A stretch of DNA of 64,000 bases, taken from Rhipidocladum racemiflorum (lineage: Eukaryota > Streptophyta > Magnoliopsida > Poales > Poaceae). Shown here in pieces: positions 32,305-44,360 of the stretch; positions within the stretch are counted from its first letter, which is position 1, and every line of letters starts with the position of its first letter. The DNA lies in contig CM070581.1 of the NCBI GenBank assembly GCA_036346355.1, forward strand, positions 3,906,001-3,970,000, read 5' to 3'. The notes below the pieces were generated by a model that saw nothing but the letters and a program-made list of their open reading frames with translations, made no database searches and had not been told where the DNA came from. The translations under genes were made by a program, and so were the position numbers.

Positions 32305-32927
32305 CCCTTCGGTATAACATTGAAAATTAAATTTAAATTAAAAAAATCGTAAAATTTGCAAAAAAAAAAAAAAAATCTCCAAAAATAGAATTAATAGCTT
32401 TATGATATATGACAACAATTTTTTTTCTTAAAAAAAACGAATTTATGAGATGTTTTTGAGCCAAAACCGACTGTACTAATTGAAAAGGGGGGGAAAAATC
32501 AGAAAACAGTAATGGGCTGCAATCCAAATGCATGTGGGTCAAGTATATAGGACAAATTTGGTATCATATTATTGTACATGCCCTTAATCCCTACAATGTT
32601 TTGGAGCAATTGCAATTGAACTTTCCAAACTTCACCACTAGCATAAGCAGATACGAGTAAATTGGCTGAGAAAGTAATACTAGCAATTTTTTTTTCATAA
32701 CAATTATTTTTATAATAATATAGTTTTATAGCTTTTTATCTATATATCTCTATTACTTATAAATATGAGTTGATGGTGACCGTCCGTTCTCCTTTCCCAT
32801 CACCTTCACATACGTACTAGACCGAAATGTGGGTCCAACACCCTACCGCTCCACTTGGCTGACCTACAAAATAACGTCCACTATTAAATGTGGGCATTTG
32901 TATCTGGTTTATATATATGCGCGCGCG
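32305..32927. other. Spacer, no gene seen (unit A)
   Basis: AT-rich with homopolymer runs. Identical in kind to 43284-43898 of unit B. Confidence 0.5.

Positions 32928-32968
<41 letters not shown>
32928..32968. repeat. (CA)n(TA)n microsatellite, unit A
   Basis: Dinucleotide tract, longer in unit B (about 43899-43970). Open frames across it coding YIYIYI are artefacts of the repeat. Confidence 0.95.
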
Positions 32969-33359
32969 TATAGAGACGCACATGGTAGCGCTATGCTTCG
33001 TGTGCGCACAGCCCTGTTTAGTCTACGCGTTGACTGGTGTCACGTGTTCCTAGAGTATGGCCCAAAAATGTCGCATAGCCCAGAACTGCAATTCGGTATT
33101 AAATCACGAATGAAATTACTAATGAATCAGTGGCATGCCCAACCAACTAATAAATACGTTCACTTCTTTATACATGAATCTTTCTTTATTTCATTTAGCC
33201 ATAACTTTTTATTGACAACTTCGATTCATGAACAGTTCTCGCCAGTAGATTACTGACGAAGAAAACAACAAAATGATATAAGTCTGGCCAATAAACGCTG
33301 GATATATTGCTTTTTACTAGCTACAAAATTACATCTTACTCGCTATTATACAAAATTTT

Positions 33360-35543
33360 TGTGACACCACGGAGTGTCGTATCTTATAAAATGTGAATGT
33401 TGAGGTCAAAAACTTTATAAAATGTAAAAATGGAGGTTAAAACTTTACGTTATGCTGTTTATAGCGTGTTTTTGGGCGTTTCGGTGTTTGGGCCTCTCCA
33501 GGGGACTTTGGGCCTTGGGGGTTGAGTTGGGCCTCCGGTGGAAGGGTTTGGGCCCAAGGGGGGGAGTTTTGGGCAGCCAAATCTGGCCCCCACCCCTTGG
33601 TGCGCCCCAAACTCCCTCTCCCAACCCTAGCCGCCACCCCCAAGCCCCCCATGCGCCACCACCCATCCCCATCCTCTCCATCTTCCCCCAAGGCGCCACC
33701 ACCCCACACCACCCCACACCACCACCCATGCAGCCCCGAGGGGAGTTCTCCACCACACCACCCCTTGATCCGTCCATTGGAGGCGCTCACGAGGAGATCC
33801 GGTGGATTTGGAGCAAGGAAGGAGATCGCGGCCCAGGAGGAGATCCATGGGCTTTTCATGCGTCGAGCGAAGGTATGGCTATGGGAATCCTTGGGGTTGG
33901 CCTAGGTACTGTTCTTAGGGTCATTATCATGTTTTCAGATCAATTGGTGGTGCTGGAATTGAGTAGATTAGATGAAATCTAGAAGTTGCCACGTTCTTCG
34001 CTGCTTAGCATGAGCATCGACCTAGGGTTTGTGTTTTCGCTAATTTATAGTCAGAATTTGGTCGTACGGTTGTTGAAGAAGTTGTAGGTAATTTCAATAC
34101 CTTCCAGTGAATATAAAGAAAGTCCAATTCCGCCCAGCCGTTTGAAAGTTATGCTTGTTTTACCGAACGTATTAAAATCTGTGACGTGATTGGAACAGAT
34201 CACGGTATTTTGTAAATTAAACAACTTTAGAGTCCGAATCAGTCTTACCGTATACTTAGAAAAAGTTAGGAAATTTCCTAAGCTACGGGAGGATGTACTC
34301 GTTTATTCGATACGGAGTCTTAGAACCCGAGTTATGCCTTTTGGAAGGCTGCTGTCAGCCGGACAGAACCTCTGTTTTTGGGTTGTGCGAGTAGATTGCG
34401 AAGTCGGGGTAGAAGAGTGTTTGCGTATTGTTTTGTGGGCATGATTTTGAGTGGGTGGTGCCTATGTGCAGGTGGTGTGACCCCGGGAGTGCCCTCTACT
34501 TCTCGCCAATCCGTCGCCCGTGGTTGAGGCAAGTGTGTTGGAATGGGTAGCGGGTTGTAGTTGCTAGATTGATTAAGATTGAATTTGAATACATGATATG
34601 CTCACATGTCATGCCTTAATGATTGCCAATGATATGATGAATATGTTTATTATGTTATGATGCCATGGGATAGTGTACAAGTTATTTATGATGTTGGCAT
34701 ATTTGCATACATGGCATGTTACATGGCCCGGACGGTGAGAAAGTCATAACTAGTCCGGGGAAGGTCGGTGAGAAAGTTATGACTATTCCGGAGAGCCAAT
34801 GAGTAAGCCCTACATCGTGATTCCATTCACCGCGGTGAACGGAAACGAGGAGTAGGCACTCTCCATCTTCGGGATGGAAGGGGGGAGAGGGTGCACACCG
34901 ACGGGTGTGTACTCAAGCATACCGTATGAGTTTCCAAGGAGACATGAGCATCGCATCGCATTGCATACATAATAGTGATGATATTGATATGTGATCATGA
35001 ATGAGATGGAAGACATGATATGAGTTGTAGTAGCCATGTAATTGTTTTTGTGTACCATTGCAATATGCTTGCTGAGTGTTGAACTCAAGCTTGTGCTTTC
35101 TTGTTGTTTTAGGTACCATGAGATCGGCATGCGGGGAAGGGAATTAGTCACACTTCTACACGTAGCGTCACTCAATTGTTCCCACAGTCACTCAATTGGG
35201 TCTTGATAATAAATTAAGTGTGATGCCTATTGTTTTATGGTTTAGCTTTGCGATATGAGAGTCTTATTGTTCGTTTGGCTCATGGAGACATTAAATGTTT
35301 GGAATTAGACTTTTAAGGTCGTCATACCTTTAATTATTGCTATTTTAGATGTCTCTCATATTGCCTTATATTGCTATGCTATTGTGTTTCCTTCAATTCA
35401 TGTTAAAACAAAAGAGATGCTGCCGAAATTTCGGTTTTTTAGCATTTACTCCTTTGCTGTAATTTATCTCTATTTATGGTATTTAGATGTTGTTTAGTCT
35501 ATGTTTGGTAGCATTCGGGCATACTAGATGCCGGCGTGTTACA
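33360..35543 (+). mobile_element. Solo LTR (2.2 kb), unit A
   Basis: It begins TGTGACACCACGG and ends CGGCGTGTTACA, with 5-bp duplications ATTTT on both sides (33355-33359 and 35544-35548). The length and TGTGACACC start resemble long LTRs of Tekay/Del-type chromoviruses, though I infer the lineage only loosely. A GC-rich part at 33480-33850 gives open frames rich in proline that I regard as chance. The same LTR is at 44361-46559. Orientation is assumed from the TG start. Confidence 0.88.
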
Positions 35544-35548
35544 ATTTT

Positions 35549-37400
35549 ACTGCCAAATGAACATCAGTGAACGTTACTAGTAAAATGTTATGTGGACGAT
35601 TGTGAATGTTACTGTAATAGATGGCAAAATCAAATGAGCACCATTCGTAAAATGTTATGTGTCTGTTAAATAGTAAAATCTTACACATCAGTAATTTGGT
35701 GTGAATTTGGCAGTAAACCACTCTTATCGTGTAAACTCAGTAAAAATCACATGTACAAGTTTTGAAAAATTCTCAAATAATTATCACACATAGGGGAGGT
35801 GAGCTTCTACAACCCTGTAAAATTTAAAAAGTGAAAGTGAATATGGTCTTCAAATTTTATAAGGTTGTAGAATCTCATATCCCCTACGTATGGTAAGTTT
35901 TATGAATTTTTAAAAACTTGTACATATGTTTTTCATAAATTTGATACGATAAGGGTGGTTTACACTGGATATGTTGCCTTTTAATATCTAGAAAACAATA
36001 TTTTACTAGCTATTACACAATATTTTACTATACTGAAACGATAATATCAAAACAAGAATTTATTTCTTTTTATCGGCCCTGTAGTAACATGTTACTTGGA
36101 CGATAATAAATATTATTGTATTAGATGGAAAAAATCAAATGATAACTATTCATAAAATGTTATGCGTCTGTTCACTAGTAAAAACTTAATCACATCAATA
36201 ATTTAGTGTTCATTTGGCAATAAATCATCCTTATCTTATAAACTCCGTGACAATCACATTTACATGTTTTCCTCAAAAAAATTACCGCACATTAGAGGGG
36301 TGAGGCACTACAACCCTGCAAAATTTCAAGACCAAACTCAATAGCATTTGAAAGATATAAAATTGACAAGCAGCGGATAAATAGTGCTAAACTGCAACAA
36401 AATCATTATTTAGCCAAATTTATCTTTCGAGAGGTGCTTCTATGCTCTTCCTTTTTAAAGTTGCACAAATATTAAAGCACGAATAAAGGGTAGATGAGGA
36501 TTACATACCCCTTCGCTTGCTTCAAGATGTGTAGGAGGGAAAGCATAGAAGCACCTCTCCAATCTTTTTTATATCTTTCAAATGAAATTGATTTTGATCT
36601 TCAAATTTTACAAGTTTGTAGCATCTCACCTACCCTACATATGGTATTTTTGTGAGAATTTTTGAAAACATGTACGTGCTAACGTGAATTTGATAGTTAA
36701 CCACCCTAATCGTGTAAACTCCATGAAAATCAAATGTACAAGTTTTGAAAAATTATGAAATAATTAAAACACATAGGAGAGGTGAGATGCTACAACCCTG
36801 CAAAATTTGAAGATCAAAATCGGTAACATTAGAAAGATATGAAATTGACAAGTAGCGGATGAATAGTATTAAACAGCGACAAAATCACCGCTTAGCCGAA
36901 TTTGTTTCTTTTTGTACTTTCAAATGAAATTGATTTTGGTTTTCAATTTTTACAAGGTTTTTGAATCGCATCTCTCCTACGTTTGGCAATTTTTGAAAAA
37001 TATGTACATATGTTTTTCATAGATTTTACACGATAACGGTGGTTTACATTGGATATGTTGTCTTTTACTATCCAGAAAATAACATTTTACTAGCTAATAC
37101 ACAAGATTTTACTGTACTGAAACAAAGTAAACTATCAGAACAATAATTTAGTTCCGTTTGTCGACCCTATAGTAATATGTTATTTGGACGATTGTAAACA
37201 TTATTGTAATAGATGGTAAAATCAAATGAGAATTGTTCGTAAAATATTATGCCTCTATTCGGTAGTAAAATCTTACACACATCAGTAATTCGGTATTCAT
37301 TTAGCAGTAAAATCTCTTTCATATGACATTTAGTGGTGGGACTTGTATCATTTTTTTTTGCTCGTAAATCGAAGCTATGAGTGAGAACGTGAATAAACTC
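35549..37400. repeat. Degenerate tandem repeat array, unit A
   Basis: A phrase such as GGATATGTTG(C/T)CTTTTA, then TTTTACTAGCTA, then ATTTTACT(A/G)TACTGAAAC, occurs at 35972-36045 and again at 37050-37115, and its start lies at 33300-33359 left of the solo LTR. Each is followed by GTAAAATGTTATG, AGTAATTTGGTGT-like text and CTACAACCCTGCAAAATTT. It is an old tandem array into which the solo LTR and a MITE inserted. Confidence 0.7.
36429..36559. mobile_element. MITE with GAGAGGTGCTTCTATGCT ends, unit A
   Basis: 131 bp starting GAGAGGTGCTTCTATGCT and ending with its exact inverse AGCATAGAAGCACCTCTC, so the TIR is at least 18 bp. The best-preserved member of the family also seen at 17391 and 20474. 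It sits inside the degenerate tandem array. Confidence 0.88.
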
Positions 37401-37851
37401 CAATAAAAAGTTGTGGCTAAATCAAAGAAAAATATTCTACTACAAACTTGGAAACATATTTACTAGTTAGTTGGCCACGTATTTCATTGGCTTACTCAAT
37501 ACATGAACATAAAATATTGTAGTATATGCCTCACAATCTCCAGAATCAAGATTTTCAAGGTACGATCCTACCCTGGTCTTACAAACACCAAGACGATCGT
37601 ACATAATATCACAACGATCGATCCTGACAACCTCTGTAACCTTTGATGACTAATCTAGTTGTCTAAAGCCTGAGCTCTAGTTGCAATCTAAGGCGAAGTT
37701 AAACGACACCTTTTGCTTGTCACCGTCTTATTCAGTAGCCAATCCAGTGGTCGGTGGTAGTTTATGCATGATAAACTGAACAAAGCGTGAATCTTTGCTC
37801 ACTAATTCTGTACAACTCTGTTGAGCGATGACTAGCAGCATAACATGCACG

Positions 37852-39421
37852 TTAGGCATCGACCCTCCGGACGATCATCGGGAGCCGTGCTTGGGCCGCA
37901 GCGCGATCGCGTCGTGAAGCGTGGGCGTTTTCGAGGGAGAAGCGCGCGAACCTCTGGAGGATCACGGCGACCGCGGCCCTCGCCTCGATCATCGCGAAGT
38001 TCTGGCCGATGCACGCCCTCGGGCCCATGGAGAAGGACAGCAGCGCGTTGAGGTGCCTCGCGGCCTTGGTGGCGCCGGCGCTGTTGTCGAACCTCAGCGG
38101 ATTGAACTCGTCGGCATCCTCGCCCCAGACCTCCTTGTCGTGGTTTATCGTCGCGATCGGCACCGTCAGGATCGCGCCTTCGGGCACCGTGATGCTGCCT
38201 AGCTCGACTTCTGATCTCGTCCTCCTCCGGATCAGCGGCACGAGGCTGTACAGCCTCAGCGTCTCCAGAAGGCACAGGTTTACCTGTAGCACATAGGAAG
38301 AAGCAACGTCTGTTACTTGTGACTTGTAAGCATCCATCATTGACACTGAAAAGTTGGCAATAGTTAATGGAGTTACCGACACTTACAAGGTTCAGCTTGT
38401 TGAGCATGTCGTGGGTCGGAACCCGATCCCTCCCGCACTCTCTGAGCACCTCATCCCTGAGCCTTCACTGCAACTCCGGTGCGTGCTCGCGAGGTATGGT
38501 CGGTGAAGCGCGGTAGCGAGGTGGTCTCTTGCCCCGCGAAGAAGAAGGTCTTGCACTCGTCTATGATCTCGTCCATGCTCGCGGTGGTTCTTCGCGCCGT
38601 GCTCGGCTGACGCCTCCGGCCTTGAGCCGAGCAGTCGTCCCGTAGCCCGCCTTATCCTTCGCGCGAGCCTGTTCTTGATTATCTCAAGGTGAGCGTGCCT
38701 CTCACCTTCCTGTGGAGCCTCCATGTTTTCAGGTTCTTTCGAGTTGGAAGATACCTGTAAACAGTCGAATAGAAGAATATTGGAAAGCGGTAAAGATCAC
38801 AATTAGTAACTATTAATCCATGTAAAACAACTTGTGAATGTTGGAAGCAGATGCCAGATCTCAAGGCACATCATCACCATCGAATATGTCTTGAAACCTG
38901 CAATGCTATCTGGCGATGTACAGATCCTGGGATTTGGGCATTGAAAAGGGTTGACAAGGCAATGAGCTGGAGCTCACTCAGGACGAAAACCTCTTTCCCC
39001 ACTCTGTAGCCACTCCCGAATGCCGTGTGAGATCACATCTGCGGTCGGACTCATGGCTTGCTCGGCTCAAGCTTCGATCTCGCTGGCTCGCCAACTAGCT
39101 TCCCACTTTCCCGGACACCATCGTGAGCACAATCGCCCATCGTCACCGCCATCGTCTGTTATCGAAAATTGCAACAAGTCAGCGAATTAATCCAGCACAT
39201 CTATTACCTCTGTTGTTTCAGAATACTCGGCAATTTTGACTAACATGAAAAATTAAATATCGATTCTAACCCAAAACTAATATTCAAGAATAAATTTAAA
39301 AGTAGAAATAAAATTAGCAGCTTATATTAGAATAAACCTAACATGAAAAATTAAATAAAATATATATAACATCAAAATATCACAAATAAAATTCTGCAAC
39401 AAACTATGCTCCCAACGAAAA

Positions 39422-39458
<37 letters not shown>

Positions 39459-40245
39459 CAAAATCATTTAAACATAATTTAATGATGATGCAGACAGGTA
39501 CCTCGCTTTCCCTTCTATAAAACACACACACACACATGTCGTCTCTGCGAGTTAGCTCCGCCTCCGAGGCGTAGCACCCTGAATACCTTGAGCTTGTCCA
39601 TGGTGAAGGCCGGGTGCACGACCTTCTTGTGCCGCTGCCACTCGTCACCGTTTATCGTCGCTAGCCCCCCGCCGAACAAACGGGGAAGAAGGCCGGTGTT
39701 CAGGTTCTTGGGGAACAGCTCCGTCCGGTCCGAGAGCAGCTGCTTCGCCATGCCGAAGTCGGCCACGCATATGTTCGGCGTTGACCCAAACCAGTGCAGA
39801 AATACGCGTCCTGCACGCACGTACGGCAAGCAACTAAGAACACCACTTACACGTAAGAGTGACACAGATCAAAGCCAGAACAAGAGGCTCAGTACTGACC
39901 ATTGATCCAGCCCAAATCAGTACAGGAATTCATGTGCTGATTAACTAGTGCTCTGAAGCTATATGAATTACCGTAGAGGGGGATCCATTTGCGGAACTCC
40001 GGCTGGGCGATGGGGAGGAAGTCGTGGGAGGCGACGTCCAGCACGACGCCGGCGCCCGCGGCGCGGAGCCGCTTGATGTCGCTCTGGTTCCCGACGAAGA
40101 ACCTGTACTCCGGCCCGCGCACGCCCTGCCGCCGTAGCCTCCTGGCGATCGTGCGGGGCCTCCACACGACGCGCACCAGCGCGTTGAACAGGCACGAGCC
40201 CAGCACGGCCGCGAGCGTCGCGGTGAGCATCCAAGCGTAGCCCAT
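37852..40245 (-). pseudogene. Cytochrome P450, CYP709-like, copy 2 (chimeric, frame-broken)
   Basis: Exons map to 39972-40245, 39587-39810, about 38921-39155, 38387-38754 and 37852-38283. Exons 1 and 2 are the same length as copy 1 and open. Exons 3 and 4 carry several small indels that destroy the frame, including loss of the copy-1 donor at the end of exon 3. The end of exon 5 is scrambled after LQRFA but returns to frame for PMIVRRVDA. The heme loop FSMGPRACIGQ and ETLR remain. Exons 1-4 side with copy 1 and exon 5 with copy 3 (GSITVPEGA and DADEFN, against GGITVPEGA and DAGEFN). It is either a dead chimera or a real chimera with consensus errors. Confidence 0.85.
39425..39458. repeat. (AT)n microsatellite in P450 intron 2, copy 2
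   Basis: Shorter allele of the tract at 28328-28382. Confidence 0.93.
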
Positions 40246-40523
40246 GCCCGTCAACGATCGTGTCGCATTCTGCAAGAACGCCACGCACGGCTTCTTATCC
40301 CTTCTAGCCACATGTTTTGTCTAGTTTCTTTGGTTGGTTGGTTGGCTCGTTGTGCATTCATTTCCAAGCCTACCCGTGACTAACTCGCACACTACGTGCT
40401 ATCGTTGACTCAGCCCGCGCGTACATTATTACCGTTCACTTACAAGACCTCCACGGCTCCACCACACTAGAACATTTGATCGCGCGTTGCACGTCTTATC
40501 ATGCAATGAAAATAATATCTTTC

Positions 40524-40739
40524 GCCTATTTGGATCCATGCAGTTAATAGATCCAAACATGGCCAGCTATAATTATCTTATTAGCTAGCCAAATCCAGCT
40601 AATAACAGCTAATGGGTGGCATTTAACCAAAATACCCTTCGCGTCTGCCATCAATAGCAACTAATAGTAGGGATATTCTGGACAATTGACCAATCTAAAT
40701 ATCTATTAGCTATATATTAACTGGTGGATCTAAACACCC
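40524..40739. mobile_element. Probable MITE (TTTGGATCCA ends), unit B
   Basis: Duplicate of 29449-29664 with the same ends. Confidence 0.55.
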
Positions 40740-40908
40740 TCCCGGCTCAAGCTAATACTAGCTAGCTAATATCTTTATATATATACACACACACACACAC
40801 ACACTCTCGAGAACCTAAAATATTCGCACAGTGTAATAACTGTGGTTCTTTTCTGTTGTATTGTTTTCGTTGGACCAAGACTTGCTACCCGCTAGTTGGT
40901 CATGCGCT

Positions 40909-42876
40909 GTAAGGTGTAAAGCGGATGATTCGGGTAGTAGGTCATCCCATACCCTACCCTATTATTTTTCTCCGAATGCGAACGCGGGTGCAGGTAGTAA
41001 AAATCGGGTAGATACGGAGATGCGGGTAGCACTTTCTACTGGACGGGTAGAAATCGGGTTCGGGTAGTATGCGGCGGGTATAATACATACAACGGGTATT
41101 TGATCGGGTAGTGCGAAATACCTAGGATCAAAATATGCGATGAAAACAATCCAATCATCATACTAGTACATCACATAATACAATAGATAATACCGTATAG
41201 TCTAACAAACATACATAGTCCAACAAAGAGTTTAAATAGTACATAATCAAACACATGGAGTTCAATAAACACACAAAGTTCAATACATGAAGTGAAATCA
41301 CACCCATATAGTTCGACACATGTAGTCCAACACATATAGTGCAAGCATAGGCTGACATTATCCAGTATCATTCAGAAGTACATGGAGAGGTCAATTGAAC
41401 TGAAACTAATCGAAGATTGAACTTCTAACTATAACCGCAAGAGTGGAATGGCTGCACACAACAAGGCATTGGAATGGCTGGCCGGCCGGGACAGCTAAGT
41501 CCAGTAATTAATATAGGCCAGCTCCATGAAAGCTATTGCTCTCTTCGTTCTGATGCTGAAGAGATGTAAAGCTATTGCTAGACGCATACAGAGACATACA
41601 ACAAAACTATAAATCAAACCATTTAGTAGATCTGAGCGACAACTAATTTGCAGGAATCGTTTGGATTCACAATGTTCCCTAAGAGCATGAGAGACCTCGG
41701 ACACCCTCACTAGGTCTAGCTAGGCTCTCAGAACAATTTGCTCAAGCTATCAATTCCCTCGATATCTCATACAGGACATCATGGGCTTCCGCTGGTACTC
41801 GAAAATTCATATAGATAGCAATTAAATTAAGCTAACAAACTTCCATCTGAGATCCCAAATGAAGCAAAAGGCAACAGCATTGCACGATACTGGTTCACCA
41901 ACGAGCGCCGCTAGCAATACTAGCCCCAAATCGGGAGTCGCAAATCCCTACCAACGCAGATCGAGCAGCACGGCACGGCACCCACCCACTCAAAAAATTC
42001 TTTAACTCAGGAGCAAGCTAACATAGTTCAGATTTCAGAAGAACCTCGCACATATATAATCTGGACAGCAAGCTAACCAATTCATATTTCAGATTTCAGA
42101 GCAAGCTAACCAATTCAGACAGAAGTGAGAACAATCATCCATTGCATATATAATCTGGACAACAATATATGTCGATAAAAAAAACTAACTAAAATTTGGA
42201 TAGTGAAACCCAGCTATGCAAGTGCCAAACTGACACCACATAAGAATACCCAATCAGGGCAGCATCACTTGTAATGGAAGATGAAACCAATACCAGGGTG
42301 GCGCCCGGCGAGGCGGGCCGAGGTAAAGCGGCGCCGGAGGAGCGGCGAGGCAGCGGAGCGAAGCGGCAGCGTCGGTGGGCGAAAGCCCGTCGGCAAGCGA
42401 GGGCCAGGGGTGAGCGCCGGCAGGTGGGCGGTCGGCGCCGTGCTTAGGGAAGATCAAGCGGCGTCGTCGGCGGGCTCGGTGGAGGCGAAGCGGCCGTCGG
42501 CGAGCTTGGGAAGGAGGCGGAGTCGGCGCCGGGCAAGAAGCGCGACAGCGATGTGGCTGTGGCCTGTGGTCGAGTGCTCGAGGATGAATGAGGAATGAGG
42601 ATGAAGGTTGCTAGGTTTTCTCATGTCCTGCTGATAGCTTTGAGGACGACTCGACTATTGGGCCTTGTGGGCTCTATTTGGAGTCATTTGGGTAGCCATA
42701 TTCGAATTCGCCGGATCGAGAATTATCGGATAGCAGGGCAGGCCGCAGGCCGACCTAACCTGCACTGCATACTACGTCACCGTGCAGACGGGTAGTTTAA
42801 AACAATTTCTATTAGGGTAATTTTGCATCCGGGTATGGGTACGGGTCGGGTATTACCCGACCCATTTACACCCCTA
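40909..42876. mobile_element. Non-autonomous hAT element, unit B
   Basis: Duplicate of 29902-31910. The right end ATTTACACCCCTA and the following ACCTATAC are intact. The left TIR is damaged (GTAAGGTGTAAAGCGGATG), as are GC-rich inner parts at 42296-42800. The right subterminal region keeps GGGTATGGGTACGGGTCGGG, which unit A has partly lost. Confidence 0.85.
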
Positions 42877-43046
42877 ACCTATACCTCTTGAAACCGAGTG
42901 GCACGTACCAAGCTATTGCTCCGTGCTCGGACGCAATGGCGCATGGGTCCACAAGATCCTGGCAGCTCGTTTAGGTAGGGCAGCAACTAATATGGTCCAT
43001 GCGTGCGTCGCGCCGCGTGTTCCTTTGCCGGTGTTTGCAAAATCAA

Positions 43047-43277
43047 GGTCCTGTTTGGCAGAGCTCCAGATCCTAGCTCCACCTTAGAGCTGAAACTTGT
43101 AGACTGAAATAAAGTGACTTAATTTTATAATTTTATTCGAAAATGTAAACAAGATGACCCACACAAACACTCTTAATATACCCACAGCTCCAGCTCCACG
43201 AATCTGATGGAGTTTAGAATACCTAGCTCCACCAACTCCACGAATTTGGTGGAGCTGGAGCTCTGCCAAACACCCCC
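43047..43277. mobile_element. MITE with CTCTGCCAAACA ends, unit B (complete)
   Basis: Both ends are present: GGTCCTGTTTGGCAGAGCTC at the left and GAGCTCTGCCAAACACCCCC at the right. Duplicate of 32076-32298. Confidence 0.78.
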
Positions 43278-43892
43278 TAAATACCCTTCGGTATAACATT
43301 GAAAATTAAATTTAAATTAAAAAAATCGTAAAATTTGCAAAAAAAAAAAATCTCCAAAAATAGAATTAATAGCTTTATGATATATGACAACAATTTTTTT
43401 TCTTAAAAAAAAACGAATTTATGAGATGTTTTTGAGCCAAAACCGACTGTACTAATTGAAAAGGGGGGGAAAAATCAGAAAACAGTAATGGGCTGCAATC
43501 CAAATGCATGTGGGTCAAGTATATAGACAGCTGGTATCATATTATTGTACATGCCCTTAATCCCTACAATGTTTTGGAGCAATTGCAATTGAACTTTCCA
43601 AACTTCACCACTAGCATAAGCAGATACGAGTAAATTGGCTGAGAAAGTAATACTAGCAATTTTTTTTTCATAACAATTATTTTTATAATAATATAGTTTT
43701 ATAGCTTTTTATCTATATATCTCTATTACTTATAAATATGAGTTGGTGGTGACCGTCCGTTCTCCTTTCCCATCACCTTCACATACGTACTAGACCGAAA
43801 TGTGGGTCCAACACCCTACCGCTCCACTTGGCTGACCTACAAAATAACGTCCACTATTAAATGTGGGCATTTGTATCTGGTTTATATATATG

Positions 43893-43898
<6 letters not shown>

Positions 43899-43970
<72 letters not shown>
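43899..43970. repeat. (CA)n(TA)n microsatellite, unit B
   Basis: Longer allele of 32928-32968. Confidence 0.95.
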
Positions 43971-43974
<4 letters not shown>

Positions 43975-44360
43975 AGACGCACATGGTAGCGCTATGCTTC
44001 GTGTGCGCACAGCCCTGTTTAGTCTACGCGTTGACTGGTGTCACGTGTTCCTAGAGTATGGCCCAAAAATGTCGCATAGCCCAGAACTGCAATTCGGTAT
44101 TAAATCACGAATGAAATTACTAATGAATCAGTGGCATGCCCAACCAACTAATAAATACGTTCACTTCTTTATACATGAATCTTTCTTTATTTCATTTAGC
44201 CATAACTTTTTATTGACAACTTCGATTCATGAACAGTTCTCGCCAGTAGATTACTGACGAAGAAAACAACAAAATGATATAAGTCTGGCCAATAAACGCT
44301 GGATATATTGCTTTTTACTAGCTACAAAATTACATCTTACTCGCTATTATACAAAATTTT

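Larger units (their letters stand above)
26405..37508. repeat. Tandem segmental duplication, unit A (~11.1 kb)
   Basis: It contains P450 copy 1 plus a spacer of about 8 kb. The same order (P450, MITE, hAT element, MITE, microsatellite, solo LTR, degenerate repeats) is found again at 37509-48535. Long non-coding stretches (for example 35544-37400 against 46560-48360) are almost base-for-base the same. Confidence 0.93.

Noticed and set aside
33452..33982. 176-codon frame within the solo LTR
   Set aside because: Proline-rich, no domain, and it lies in LTR DNA. The unit B copy differs greatly in sequence.
43790..44054. Frames coding YIYIYI and HTHTHT
   Set aside because: Translation of a dinucleotide microsatellite.
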